NCBI GenBank assembly: GCA_963754955.1
Contig: CAVWHY010000001.1
Location: 682,001 to 746,000 of the forward strand
Origin: CAVQJU01 sp963754955
Lineage (GTDB): Bacteria; Acidobacteriota; Vicinamibacteria; Vicinamibacterales; CAVVIG01
Length of the DNA stretch: 64,000 bases
Direction of reading: 5' to 3'
The position numbers and the translations under genes were made by a program. A model generated the notes under the pieces. The model searched no databases and had not been told where the DNA came from. It saw only the letters and a program-made list of their open reading frames with translations. Below, one piece after another: positions 46,108 to 54,411 of this stretch; within the stretch, counting starts at the first letter, position 1; every line of letters begins with the position of its first letter.

Positions 46108-46207
46108 GTTGGTCATCTAGTCATCTCGTCATCTGGTCATCGTTGTTCAATCTGTCAATGGAGCAATTGGGCAGCAATGACCACATGACCAGATGACCAA
46201 ATTCATG
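46108..46207. repeat. GTCATCTGGTCATC word palindrome
   Basis: Left arm TTGGTCATCTAGTCATCTCG, TCATCTGGTCATCGTTGTTC; right arm CAATGACCACATGACCAGAT, GACCAAATTC. The conserved ATCGTTGTTCAAT next to the centre is shared with the tract at 62176-62282, so both belong to one family. It fills the gap between the POT gene and the phosphoesterase gene. Confidence 0.85.
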
Positions 46208-46222
46208 ATCTAAGATCCCGTT

Positions 46223-46919
46223 ATGGCGCTCGAGGAATACCGGCAAGAAACGCGACTTCAAGAAGTCGCCGGAACCGGAAGGCAAGGTCGCGAAGAAGAA
46301 GAGCAAAGCCCTGTTCTTCTGCGTGCAGAAGCACCTGGCGAGCCACCTCCACTACGACCTCCGGCTGGAGTTGAACGGCGTTCTGCTGTCGTGGGCCGTG
46401 CCGAAGGGGCCGTCGCTCGATCCGAAGACGAAGCGGCTGGCGATGCACGTCGAAGATCATCCGATCGAGTACGGCGAGTTCGAAGGCGTCATCCCCGAGG
46501 GATACGGCGCCGGGATCGTGATGCTCTGGGACCGCGGCACGTGGACGCCCGAAGTGGACGACGTCGAGGCGGCGCTCAAAAAAGGCGACCTGAAATTCAC
46601 GCTGAACGGCTTCAAGCTCAAGGGCTCGTGGGTGCTGGTCCGGACGAAAGGCTGGCCCGGCGCGAAGACGGGCCCGGGCGGCAGCAGCAAGAGCTGGCTG
46701 CTCATCAAACACCGCGACGAGTGGTCCGGCGATGTCGACATCACGGAGTTCGCGCCGAAAAGCGTGAAGAGCGACGGCGATTTCGAGGATATCCTCGCCG
46801 AAGACACGCCGGCGATCTGGATTTCCAAGGGGCCGACCAAGGGCGGCGAGGCCGCCGCCATGCTGGCGGACGTCATCGAACGGGCCGCCGCCATCAAGGC
46901 GAAACGGCGGAAGCGATAG
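46223..46919 (+). CDS. Stand-alone LigD-type 3'-phosphoesterase, one frameshift
   Basis: MALEEYR is followed, after a one-base break near 46243, by KKRDFKKSPEPEGKVAKKKS, FFCVQKHLASHLHYDLRLEL with the catalytic HxHYDxR motif, SWAVPKGPSLDPKTKRLAMH, VEDHPIEYGEFEGVIPEGYG and the tail SWLLIKHRDEW. This is the phosphoesterase domain that in LigD trims 3' ends during end-joining repair. Here it is about 230 residues with no polymerase or ligase domain and no Ku gene nearby. TAAGAT lies six bases before the ATG, consistent with a leaderless mRNA. Confidence 0.9.
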
Positions 46920-46929
46920 GAGTGCACAC

Positions 46930-47749
46930 ATGAACGCGACGCGTCGCGAGTTTCTTCAGGCGGGTTCCCTCGCGATCGCCGGAGGGGCGCTGGCGACGGC
47001 GGCGGGCGCGGGCCAGCAGGCGGCCGGCCGGACCGCGCGGGATCTGGGCGCCGTCAAGGCACTCGTGTTCGACACGTTCGGCACGGTGGTCGACTACCGC
47101 AGCACGATCATCAGCGAAGGCGAGGCACTCGGCAAAGCGAAGGGACTCACCGTCGACTGGGCGAAGTTCGCCGACGCATGGCGCGGCGCCTACGCGCCCG
47201 CGATGGACCGCGTCCGCAACGGCGAGCTGCCCTGGACGAAGCTCGACGCCCTTCACCGCATGATGCTCGACAAGGTGCTCGCGGATTTCAAGCGTGAAGG
47301 GCTTGACCGAGGCCGAGATCGAGAACCTGAACCGGGTGTGGCACCGCCTGAAGCCATGGCCGGACGCCGTGAGCGGCCTCACGCGCCTCAAGAAGAAGTT
47401 CATCATCGCGCCGCTCTCGAACGGCAACGTGTCGCTGATGACCGACATGGCGAAACACGCCGGGCTGCCCTGGGACCTGATTCTCGGCGCCGAGCTCGCA
47501 CGTCACTACAAGCCGGACAAGGAGGTCTACCTCACGGCCGCCGACCTCCTGAGCCTGAAGCCCTCGGAAATGATGATGGTCGCGGCGCACCAGAACGACC
47601 TGCGCGCCGCCCGCGGCGTGGGGTTCAGGACGGCCTTCGTGCCGCGCCCCCAGGAAGGGCCGAACGGCGAGAAGAACTTCACGGCCGATCCCGTCTTCGA
47701 CGTCGTCGCGCAGGACTTCAATGCGCTGGCTACGGCAATGGGCGCCTGA
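46930..47749 (+). CDS. Tat-exported type II haloacid dehalogenase, one frameshift
   Basis: MNATRREFLQAGSLAIAGGA is a twin-arginine signal (RREFLQ). The HAD fold follows: nucleophile Asp in ALVFDTFGTVVDYRSTI, motif II PLSNGN, motif III Lys in HYKPDKEVYLTAADLL and motif IV MMMVAAHQNDLRAARGVGFR. The layout is that of L-2-haloacid dehalogenases, which hydrolyse 2-haloacids with inversion. A frame change near 47297 separates DFKREGL from TEAEIENLNRVWHRLKPWPD. Export of a dehalogenase is unusual. TatC is encoded at 20735. Confidence 0.88.
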
Positions 47750-47750
47750 C

Positions 47751-47857
47751 ATCACGACGTACAACGCAGAGCACGCAGAGCACGCAGAGCACGCAGAGCA
47801 TTCGATCGGATCAGGTAACGCTGTGTGCTCGGTGTGCTCTGTGTTGTACGTCGTGAT
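47751..47857. repeat. 107-bp palindromic element with perfect 15-bp ends and GAGCACGCA tandem core
   Basis: The ends ATCACGACGTACAAC (47751-47765) and GTTGTACGTCGTGAT (47843-47857) are exact reverse complements. Inside the left end are four GCAGAGCAC units; the right side has CTGTGTGCTCGGTGTGCTCT. It occupies exactly the gap between the convergent dehalogenase and YvcK stops. It is the same family as 16946-17031. Confidence 0.9.
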
Positions 47858-47859
47858 CG

Positions 47860-48831
47860 TTAACTCTCGGTGAGCAAACGCCGCGACAGGATGCTCCAGA
47901 GCGCGTAGGCCAGCCGCAGGCGATCGTGGCGGGCGATGTCCCCGGTCCAGAACTCGCCGCCGACGACCTCGCAGTGAGCGGGCACGTCGCCCGCCAGCAG
48001 CGGCTGCTTGTGCTCCTGCGCGTAGCGTTCGAGCACGTCCGCGGCAGGCCACACCGTGTTGGTGATGACGACGTCCACGCGCCGGCCGGTGGCCTCCTCG
48101 ATGCGGGCGACGGCTTCCGCCGCCGTGAAGCCGGCCATGCCGCGGCCTTCCGTGAGCAGGTTCGCGATGAAGATGATCGGCCCGCGCATGCCGGCCATCG
48201 CCTCAGCCACACCGCGAACCAGGAAGATCGGCATCAGGCTCGTGTAGAAGCTGCCCGGCCCGATGATGACGGCGTCGAGCTTCTTCACGGTCGCGCTGAC
48301 CGCCGGATGAATCGACACGACCGGCTCGAGCCAGATGCGGCGGACGAGGCGGCCGGAGGTCTGTCCCGCATCCACCTCCACTTCCCCGCGGGTGACGGAG
48401 CCGTCGCCGTACTCCGCGCACAGCGACGCCTGTTCGACCGTGACCGGCCAGACGCGGCCCCGGCAGCCGAGCAGCGCGCTCAAGCCGTCTACGGCATCGA
48501 GGAAGTCGCCGCTGTACTGCTGCATCATCGAGAGCAGCAGGTTGCCGCCCGTGTGGCCGCCGAGCCTCGCGTGCTCGAGCATGGGCAGCCGGGCCAGCAG
48601 CACACGCCGTGCCTCGCGGGCATTCCGTGAGAGCGCGAGCGCACACTTGAGGATATCGCCCGGCGGCAGGACGCCAAGCTCGTCGCGCAGTTGCCCTGAA
48701 CTCCCGCCGCTGTCGAACATCGTCACCACGGCGTTGACGCGCAGCCAGGGATTGTTTTTCAGGCCGCCGAGCACGCTCGGCATCCCGGTGCCGCCGCCAA
48801 AGCAGCCGACATTCAACTCGCGGAGACGCAT
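47860..48831 (-). CDS. yvcK: YvcK/CofD-family protein (gluconeogenesis factor)
   Basis: 323 residues: the N-terminal loop NVGCFGGGTGMPSVLGGLKN, then VVTMFDSGGSSGQLRDELGV, LPPGDILKCALALSRN, GHTGGNLLLSMMQQYSGDF and DAVIIGPGSFYTSLMPIFLV. In Bacillus the homologue binds UDP-sugars and is needed for growth on gluconeogenic carbon sources and for cell-wall regulation. It is not the F420 enzyme CofD by context: no F420 genes are nearby. TATTAT seven bases before the ATG indicates a leaderless mRNA. Confidence 0.92.
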   Translation of the reverse strand: MRLRELNVGCFGGGTGMPSVLGGLKNNPWLRVNAVVTMFDSGGSSGQLRDELGVLPPGDILKCALALSRNAREARRVLLARLPMLEHARLGGHTGGNLLLSMMQQYSGDFLDAVDGLSALLGCRGRVWPVTVEQASLCAEYGDGSVTRGEVEVDAGQTSGRLVRRIWLEPVVSIHPAVSATVKKLDAVIIGPGSFYTSLMPIFLVRGVAEAMAGMRGPIIFIANLLTEGRGMAGFTAAEAVARIEEATGRRVDVVITNTVWPAADVLERYAQEHKQPLLAGDVPAHCEVVGGEFWTGDIARHDRLRLAYALWSILSRRLLTES

Positions 48832-48852
48832 GCGCTACATAATACTCATATG
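48829..48852. promoter_or_regulatory. Divergent leaderless promoters with overlapping -10 boxes
   Basis: In an 18-base gap the minus strand has TATTAT (48844-48839) then seven bases then ATG of yvcK. The plus strand has CATAAT (48838-48843) then six bases then ATG of the next gene. The two -10 boxes share five bases, so only one polymerase can open this DNA at a time. Confidence 0.7.
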
Positions 48853-49606
48853 CCCGAGATCCCAGCGGCGGCGCGAACGCTCGACGGCGACCTGCGCGAG
48901 GTGTTCGGCGCCCGCATCCGATCGGTCGTCGTATACGGCATCCATGCTCGAGAGGCCGAACAGCGCCACGCCGGCGACGGTCACGGAGGCAGTGGACACG
49001 GCGGCGAAGCACCGCCCCTCCATATCCTGGCGGTGGTCGATTCGCTTACGCCCGACGACCTCCGCGCCTGCGCGGTGCGCCTGCCCGGGTGGCACGATGT
49101 CGGGCTGGCCACGCCGCTCCTGCTGGCCTCGGACGAGTTCGCGCGATCGCTCGACGTGTTTCCCGTTCGAGTTGAGCGCCATCATCGCCGACCACATCGT
49201 CGTCTCGGGCGAGAGGCCGTTCGACGGCATGCGCGTCGAAGCCGCCGACCTGCGGCAGGCGTGCGAGGTGCAGGCGCGCGGCCATCTGCTGCACCTGCGG
49301 CAGGCCTTCATGGAAACACGCGGACGGGCCGATGCGCTTGCCGTGCTCATCGTCCATTCGGCGCCGGCCTGGGCGGCACTGCTGCAGAACGTCGCGCGCC
49401 TTGATGGACACGCGTCGCACGATCGCAGCGCCGCGGCCCGCCACGTCGAACGCCTGCTCGCCGTCACCAACGGCGTCGAGGAGATCGTGAAGCTCGCCGG
49501 CGTGAAGGAAATTCCGTCGGCCGACGCGCTGCGCATCTTCCCCGGCTATATCGATGCGGCGGAGCGCCTGACGAAGTACGTGGATCGCTGGAGTCAGGCG
49601 AAGTGA
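48850..49606 (+). CDS. Hypothetical protein, nucleotidyltransferase-like, one frameshift
   Basis: The first part (MPEIPAAARTLDGDLREVFG, ARIRSVVVYGIHAREAEQRH, then PPLHILAVVDSLTPDDLRAC) has the feel of a nucleotidyltransferase fold with a Gly-Ser/acidic strand pair, but key motifs are not decisive. A frame change near 49165 separates FARSLDVFP from FELSAIIADHIVVSGERPFD. The helical C-terminus ends KEIPSADALRIFPGYIDAAE. Function unknown. It shares its promoter with yvcK and overlaps the TPM gene by GTGA, so it heads the TPM/LemA operon. Confidence 0.7.
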
Positions 49607-50457
49607 ATCGTGTCCTGCGCCTCATCGTGCTCCTCGCGCTGCCCTTTGCTTTGCTCTTTGCCCTCTGCCTTCTGCCCTCTGCCCTGCTTTATGCCGCCGA
49701 TCCTCCCCCCGAACTCGTCGCGCCGGTCAACGACTTCGCCCATGTCATCGACGCCAGGAGCGCCGCGCAGATCGATCGGCTGAGCCGCGCGCTGAAAGCG
49801 GCCAGCGGCGACGTCGTGGTGGTCGCGACGGTCCCGACCATCGAAGGGTACGGCGACATCCGCGAATACGCCGTCAAGATGTTCGAGAACCACGGCCGCG
49901 GCATCGGCGACAAGGAGAAGGACAACGGGCTGCTGATCCTCCTCGCGATCAAGGAGCGGAAGGTCTGGGTCGAGGTCGGGTACGGGCTCGAGCCGTGGAT
50001 CACGGATCGATTCGCCGGCGAAACGAGCCGCCAGTACATGGTTCCGCAGTTCCGGAACGGCTCGTATGGTCTCGGCCTTCTCGCCGGCACGTCGCGCATC
50101 GTCAACCGCATCGCGGACGGCCGGCAGGTCAAGCTGGAAGGGATCGCCCGCGAGCGCGAAGCCGAACCCCAGGGCGGATCAATCTGGCCGCTGCTGCCGA
50201 TTCTCATCTTCATCGCCATCCTCGTCATCAGCCGCATCGGCCGAGGCGGAGGAGGCGGCGGGTTCCCGTTCTGGGCGCTGGGACCATGGAGCGGGTGGTC
50301 GAGCGGCGTCGGTCCGTTTGGCGGCGGGCGCCGCGGCGGCGGCTTCGGCGGGGGTTTCGGCGGCGGCTTCGGTGGATACGGTGGTGGTGGCGGCGGCGGA
50401 TTCGGCGGCTTCGGAGGCGGAGGCAGCGGCGGAGGTGGCGGCGGTGCAGGCTGGTGA
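49603..50457 (+). CDS. TPM-domain membrane protein (YgcG family)
   Basis: GTG start overlapping the previous stop. The signal peptide (VLRLIVLLALPFALLFALCL) is encoded by CCCTTTGC/CCCTCTGC repeat words. The TPM domain covers PVNDFAHVIDARSAAQIDRL, SRALKAASGDVVVVATVPTI, DNGLLILLAIKERKVWVEVG and YGLEPWITDRFAGETSRQYM. One TM helix (IWPLLPILIFIAILVISRIG) is followed by a long Gly-rich cytosolic tail ending GGSGGGGGGAGW. TPM proteins commonly pair with LemA, as here, and are implicated in envelope maintenance. Confidence 0.92.
   Translation: MNRVLRLIVLLALPFALLFALCLLPSALLYAADPPPELVAPVNDFAHVIDARSAAQIDRLSRALKAASGDVVVVATVPTIEGYGDIREYAVKMFENHGRGIGDKEKDNGLLILLAIKERKVWVEVGYGLEPWITDRFAGETSRQYMVPQFRNGSYGLGLLAGTSRIVNRIADGRQVKLEGIAREREAEPQGGSIWPLLPILIFIAILVISRIGRGGGGGGFPFWALGPWSGWSSGVGPFGGGRRGGGFGGGFGGGFGGYGGGGGGGFGGFGGGGSGGGGGGAGW
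49629..49690. repeat. CCCTTTGC/CCCTCTGC tandem inside a signal-peptide coding region
   Basis: Words CTGCCCTTTGC, TTTGCTCTTTGCCCTCTGCC, TTCTGCCCTCTGCCCTGCTT run in tandem through the TPM signal peptide, encoding LPFALLFALCLLPSALL. It is similar in style to the intergenic word tracts but only one arm is present. Confidence 0.65.
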
Positions 50458-50479
50458 GGGAGGCTGTAAACTGGAAACC

Positions 50480-51058
50480 ATGAAGATCACACGTCGCCTC
50501 GCCGCGAAACTCTTCCTTCTCGGGTTCGTCGGATTTTCACTGTCCGGCTGTTCGTATAACAAGTTCGTCAGCCAGGAAGAAGCGATCAAGGCGCAGTGGG
50601 CGCAGGTCGAGAACCAGCTCCAGCGGCGCAACGACCTGATTCCCAACCTCGTGGAAACCGTGAAGGGCTACGCGAGCCACGAGGAGGGCGTATTCAAAGA
50701 AATCGCGGAGTCGCGGGCGCGGCTCGCAGGCGCGAAGTCGCCCGAAGAGACGATCAGCGCGGCCAACCAGCAGTCGAGCGCGCTGGGACGGCTGCTGGTC
50801 GTCGTCGAGAACTATCCGAACCTGAAGGCCAACGAGCAGTTCAACGGCCTGATGGACGAGTTGTCGGGAACCGAGAACCGCATCGCGGTCGAACGGATGC
50901 GCTACAACGAGCGCGTGCAGGAATATCAGACGGCGAAGCGTCAGTTCCCGTCGAACATCACGGCGAAGGTGTTCGGCTTCAAGGAATATCCGTTCTTCGC
51001 CGCGCCACCCGAAGCGAAGCAGGTGCCGAAGGTCAATTTCGGGAAGCCCGCGTCATAG
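50480..51058 (+). CDS. lemA: LemA-family lipoprotein
   Basis: The ATG at 50480 (MKITRRLAAKLFLLGFVGFS) leads to lipobox LSGC, so a lipoprotein. The LemA core is complete: YNKFVSQEEAIKAQWAQVEN, QLQRRNDLIPNLVETVKGYA, SHEEGVFKEIAESRARLAGA, LLVVVENYPNLKANEQFNGL and RMRYNERVQEYQTAKRQFPS. It is 192 residues, the normal length. It follows the TPM gene by 22 bases and is followed by a PH-cytochrome gene four bases on. Confidence 0.95.
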   Translation: MKITRRLAAKLFLLGFVGFSLSGCSYNKFVSQEEAIKAQWAQVENQLQRRNDLIPNLVETVKGYASHEEGVFKEIAESRARLAGAKSPEETISAANQQSSALGRLLVVVENYPNLKANEQFNGLMDELSGTENRIAVERMRYNERVQEYQTAKRQFPSNITAKVFGFKEYPFFAAPPEAKQVPKVNFGKPAS

Positions 51059-51062
51059 GAAC

Positions 51063-51998
51063 GTGACCATCCCGCTGCCGTGGGAGCGGCTGCTGTGGAG
51101 CGCCCGCCCCACGCCGCTGCTGCCGCGGCTTCACCTGCACGGCGAGCGCTACGTGCTCACCGACATGCGGGTGGTGCGGATCTCCAGGACGGGCGTCGAC
51201 GAGCTCGCGACCTCCGACGTCGGCGAGGTCCATCGGACCCAGACGCCGCTCGAACGCGTCCTCGGTGTCTCGACGCTCCACATCCAGCATCGCGAAACCT
51301 CGCAGACCCTGGTGATTCGCGGCGTGCGGCGCGCGTCGCAGCTCGCGGCGCTCGTCGACCTGCTGGCCACCGATCCTCGAGCCCGGGCCAACGTCGGGGC
51401 GGCGCTCTCGGTGATGACCTGGGAGCCGACGATACGGACTCCCGGCGCACGCGCATCGCTGACGAGTATCGCGGCGATCGTGTGCACGGCCGCCATATTG
51501 TTCGGCATCGTCACGGCGCTGCACGGCACCGGCGCGCCCATCCGCTACCCTGCCGGCGACGCGATCTATCCGAACGGGCAGAAGCGGAACCGGGACGAGA
51601 TCGTACAGTTCATGGAAAGACGCGTGATGCCGTGGGCGCGCCAGGCGCTCGCGCCCGTCATCGGCACGCCTGACCTCGTCACCTGCAATACGTGCCACGG
51701 AACGGAGGCGGCGGACGCCGGCTGGCACATGCCCGCAGTTGCCGCGCTGCCACGGCCGGCGGTGCGGATCGCCGGGTGGGAAAACTACGGCGGCGCGATG
51801 GATGACCAGATGCGCAACGCCATCTACGGCTACGGGGCCGAATCGGATCGGGCGTCACGCGCGGCGTACATGCGCGAGGTCGTCATGCCGGGGATGGCGC
51901 GGCTCCTCGGCCGCCCGGCCTATGATTTCACGCAGCCGTACGCGTTCAACCGATCGCACTTCGCGTTCGGCTGTTATCACTGTCACAAGGTCAAATAG
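51063..51998 (+). CDS. Bacterial PH domain fused to a di-heme cytochrome c
   Basis: GTG start four bases after lemA. Residues about 1-110 form a bPH_2-like domain (HGERYVLTDMRVVRISRTGV, DELATSDVGEVHRTQTPLER, VLGVSTLHIQHRETSQTLVI). A TM helix lies near 135-157 (ASLTSIAAIVCTAAILFGIV). The outward C-terminal domain has two heme-binding motifs, CNTCHG near residue 205 and CYHCH at the end, with Met and His ligand candidates between. A cytosolic PH domain joined to a periplasmic cytochrome is unusual. Role unknown; it may report redox state to the TPM/LemA system. Confidence 0.85.
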   Translation: MTIPLPWERLLWSARPTPLLPRLHLHGERYVLTDMRVVRISRTGVDELATSDVGEVHRTQTPLERVLGVSTLHIQHRETSQTLVIRGVRRASQLAALVDLLATDPRARANVGAALSVMTWEPTIRTPGARASLTSIAAIVCTAAILFGIVTALHGTGAPIRYPAGDAIYPNGQKRNRDEIVQFMERRVMPWARQALAPVIGTPDLVTCNTCHGTEAADAGWHMPAVAALPRPAVRIAGWENYGGAMDDQMRNAIYGYGAESDRASRAAYMREVVMPGMARLLGRPAYDFTQPYAFNRSHFAFGCYHCHKVK

Positions 51999-52081
51999 GT
52001 CCGAGAGGTCCCAAAGGTCCACACGGTCCGAGAGGGCCGCAGGGTCCACACGGTCCACGGGTCCGAGGGGTGCACAGGGTC
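51999..52081. repeat. GGTCCNNNN tandem words between convergent genes
   Basis: GGTCCGAGAGGTCCCAAAGG, TCCACACGGTCCGAGAGGGC, CGCAGGGTCCACACGGTCCA repeat every eight to ten bases. Unlike most other tracts it is a single-orientation array. It lies between the PH-cytochrome and penicillin acylase stops. Confidence 0.8.
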
Positions 52082-52082
52082 C

Positions 52083-54410
52083 TTACCGGGGCACCAGCGT
52101 CAGCGTCGTTTCCGCTGCGGCCTGGACTGCGGCATCGCTGAAGGCCATCGGAAAATACTCGCCGGCCGACCACGGCTTGGCGAGATCGGAGAAATGTCGG
52201 CTCCCGGGCGCGCCCGACTGCCCCGGCGCGTTGATCCAGAGCGAGCGGTCCCAGTTGGACAAATCGACGACTTGCCTGAACGAGGCGCCCCCGGTCACCT
52301 CGCCGGAGGGATACGTCGACAGCACGGTGTCGGGGTAGCCCGCGAGCTCGAACGGGCCGACGTTGAATCGACGCCGGGCCGCCTGCGTGATCGCGAGCGG
52401 ATGCTTGAAGGTCAGTGTGTGCAGGCTGCCCCAGGAAGAACCCGGTGCCGAACGGCCGGGCGCACCCGCAGGATCAATCGCGGCGGCCAGCGCATCGAGC
52501 AGCAGGCGATCGCGAGCGCGCACGGGATCGTCGTCGAACCACAGGGACGACGGCGTGGTCAGCGCCGCGATCGGCAAACCGGCCCGTGCTATGTAGTCGG
52601 TGCGCAGGTCCGGCGCCAGGCGAGCCTCGGCCAGCTTGCGCAGCAATTCACGTTCCCACGACACGTAGACCCTTGCCGCCACTGAATCCGCGCTGATGCG
52701 CTTGTCCCACTGCACAAGCATCCTGCGCGCCGCTTCGACTTCGCTTCGATCGCTCGCGAGAGTCGCGAGCAGCGGGACAAGCTGCTCGGCGTTCCATGCG
52801 GTAGTGTCGAGTTGCATCCGCTTGAAGTCCTCGACCGTCTGCGGCTGCGCGCCTCCGAGCACGTCGTCGAGGCGATTGGTCCGCGCGGTGTTCTGGTTCG
52901 CCGACACGAAGAACCCCCCGGTTGTCGGCATCACCGCGTGAGGCAGCTCATCGAGGCGGCGCCATCCCCGCCATTCGAACGTCCCAGACCAGCCGGGCGC
53001 CGGCAAGGCACCGTCCCAGCTGCTCCGGACGGGCAGTAGCCCCGTGGCCTGACGGCCTGCAGCGCCGTCCACCGCCGCGTAGACGATTTCGACCGCGGGC
53101 AGCTTCCACCGTGCGAGCGCTGCGCGGAAATCTGACGCTGAATCCGCGCGGGCGAGGGCCAGCGCAGCCAGTTCGCCCGTCGTCCCTGGCTCGCTGCCGG
53201 ACCACTTCACCGAAAACGCCAGGTGGCGCTCGGAATCGGTCGCGACGATCACGCCGTTCGGCGTGTGCTCGCGCTCGAATGGAAACGGCTTCGCCTGGCC
53301 TTTCATGGCGATCGGATCGGGCACGATGGTCGTATTCACCCACCGGCCGCGGTAGTGCACCTGATGCGTGTTCACAGGGTTGACGCGCTCGACGTAAACG
53401 TCCGCGACGTCTGCCGCGGCGGCGGGCAAGGCCGTCATTCCCCACGCCACCCGATCGTTGTGCCCGATGACGACGCCGGGCAGCCAGGGCGAGGTGGCGC
53501 CGATCACGTCCCACCCCGGAGCGTTGAGATGAACGAGGTAGCGAAGCGATGGGTGTGCGAATGGCTGGTGGGGGTCGCTCGCAAGCAGGGGAGCGCCCGT
53601 GGCCGATCGCGACCCGCTCACGACCCACGCGTTCGAACCCGCGCCGCGATCGGCTGGTGAAGCGACAGGTGCTGCCAGGCCGAGAAAGAACGGCGCCGTC
53701 CCGGCACGTCGCAGCGCCTCGCCGACGACCGGCGGCACTGCGTCGATGGCGAGGCCGGCCGGACGCCGATACGGCGCGCTGCTGGCGAGCCACAATCCGG
53801 CGCGCTGGTCGCCGAGCGCCGCTACCATACGAGCGCGAAAGACGTCCGCGTCGACGCCGGCGGCGACGAACGCGTCCGTCCGGTTCAGCAGATCCTCCGC
53901 GCTCCACGTCTCCGGCAGCCAGCCTGCCACGGTGAACTCCTCCGGCACGCGCACGCGCGCTTCGGCCACCCACGCGTTGATGCCGGCGACGAACGCCTCG
54001 GCAATCGCCTTGACGCCGGGGCCGTAGCTCGCCCAGTCGGCGGCCCCATCTCCGTGGTACTGAATCCGGCGTGTCGCGGCGTCGCGCTCCACGAAGTTCA
54101 GCCCGAGCACCTCCGACAGGCGGCCCTGCACGGACCGCCGCCAGAGGTCCATCTGGAAGAGCCGGTCCTGCGCCTGCACGTAGCCCTGCGCGAAAAAGAG
54201 ATCGTGTTCGTTGCGCGCGTAGATGTGCGGCACGCCCCACCGATCGCGCACGATGCGCACGCGTTCGCTGATGCCGGCGAGCGGCAGCGATCCGGATACG
54301 ACCGGCAGCGGTCCCACCGCCGGGGCCGCCGCCGTCGGCGCGGGCCGCCGGCACGCGCCTGCGGCCAGGACACCCAGCAAACATATCAGCCGCGCTAAAC
54401 TAGAACGCAT
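52083..54410 (-). CDS. Penicillin-acylase-family lipoprotein (Ntn hydrolase)
   Basis: The ATG at 54410 gives MRSSLARLICLLGVLAAGAC with a lipobox before Cys. The A-chain region includes VRIVRDRWGVPHIYARNEHD and FFAQGYVQAQDRLFQMDLWR. The autocatalytic Ser is in ADRGAGSNAWVVSGSRSATG at about residue 257, where chain cleavage would expose it. B-chain motifs follow: LLASDPHQPFAHPSLRYLVH, GVVIGHNDRVAWGMTAL and FFVSANQNTART. 775 residues and intact. Substrates of this family include beta-lactams and acyl-homoserine lactones; which is used here is unknown. Confidence 0.93.
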   Translation of the reverse strand: MRSSLARLICLLGVLAAGACRRPAPTAAAPAVGPLPVVSGSLPLAGISERVRIVRDRWGVPHIYARNEHDLFFAQGYVQAQDRLFQMDLWRRSVQGRLSEVLGLNFVERDAATRRIQYHGDGAADWASYGPGVKAIAEAFVAGINAWVAEARVRVPEEFTVAGWLPETWSAEDLLNRTDAFVAAGVDADVFRARMVAALGDQRAGLWLASSAPYRRPAGLAIDAVPPVVGEALRRAGTAPFFLGLAAPVASPADRGAGSNAWVVSGSRSATGAPLLASDPHQPFAHPSLRYLVHLNAPGWDVIGATSPWLPGVVIGHNDRVAWGMTALPAAAADVADVYVERVNPVNTHQVHYRGRWVNTTIVPDPIAMKGQAKPFPFEREHTPNGVIVATDSERHLAFSVKWSGSEPGTTGELAALALARADSASDFRAALARWKLPAVEIVYAAVDGAAGRQATGLLPVRSSWDGALPAPGWSGTFEWRGWRRLDELPHAVMPTTGGFFVSANQNTARTNRLDDVLGGAQPQTVEDFKRMQLDTTAWNAEQLVPLLATLASDRSEVEAARRMLVQWDKRISADSVAARVYVSWERELLRKLAEARLAPDLRTDYIARAGLPIAALTTPSSLWFDDDPVRARDRLLLDALAAAIDPAGAPGRSAPGSSWGSLHTLTFKHPLAITQAARRRFNVGPFELAGYPDTVLSTYPSGEVTGGASFRQVVDLSNWDRSLWINAPGQSGAPGSRHFSDLAKPWSAGEYFPMAFSDAAVQAAAETTLTLVPR

Positions 54411-54411
54411 G
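54396..54411. promoter_or_regulatory. Divergent genes with overlapping start codons (CATG)
   Basis: The tetramer CATG at 54408-54411 contains the minus-strand ATG of the acylase gene (54410-54408) and the plus-strand ATG of the DinB gene (54409-54411). TAAACT (54396-54401) seven bases before the DinB ATG is a plausible -10 for a leaderless transcript. No ribosome site exists on either side. Confidence 0.75.

Noticed and set aside
47751..47857. Regular GCAGAGCAC units as a possible CRISPR array
   Set aside because: Units are nine bases with no unique spacers, and the whole is an inverted repeat; no cas genes occur.
47860..48831. CofD (F420 biosynthesis) as the function of the YvcK-like gene
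   Set aside because: No other F420 gene is present and the GGGTG/SGGSSG pattern with this length fits YvcK better.
51999..52081. GGTCC tandem as a coding region for a short peptide
   Set aside because: Frames read PCGPLGP-like low complexity with no start context; the same style of tract occurs in other gaps.
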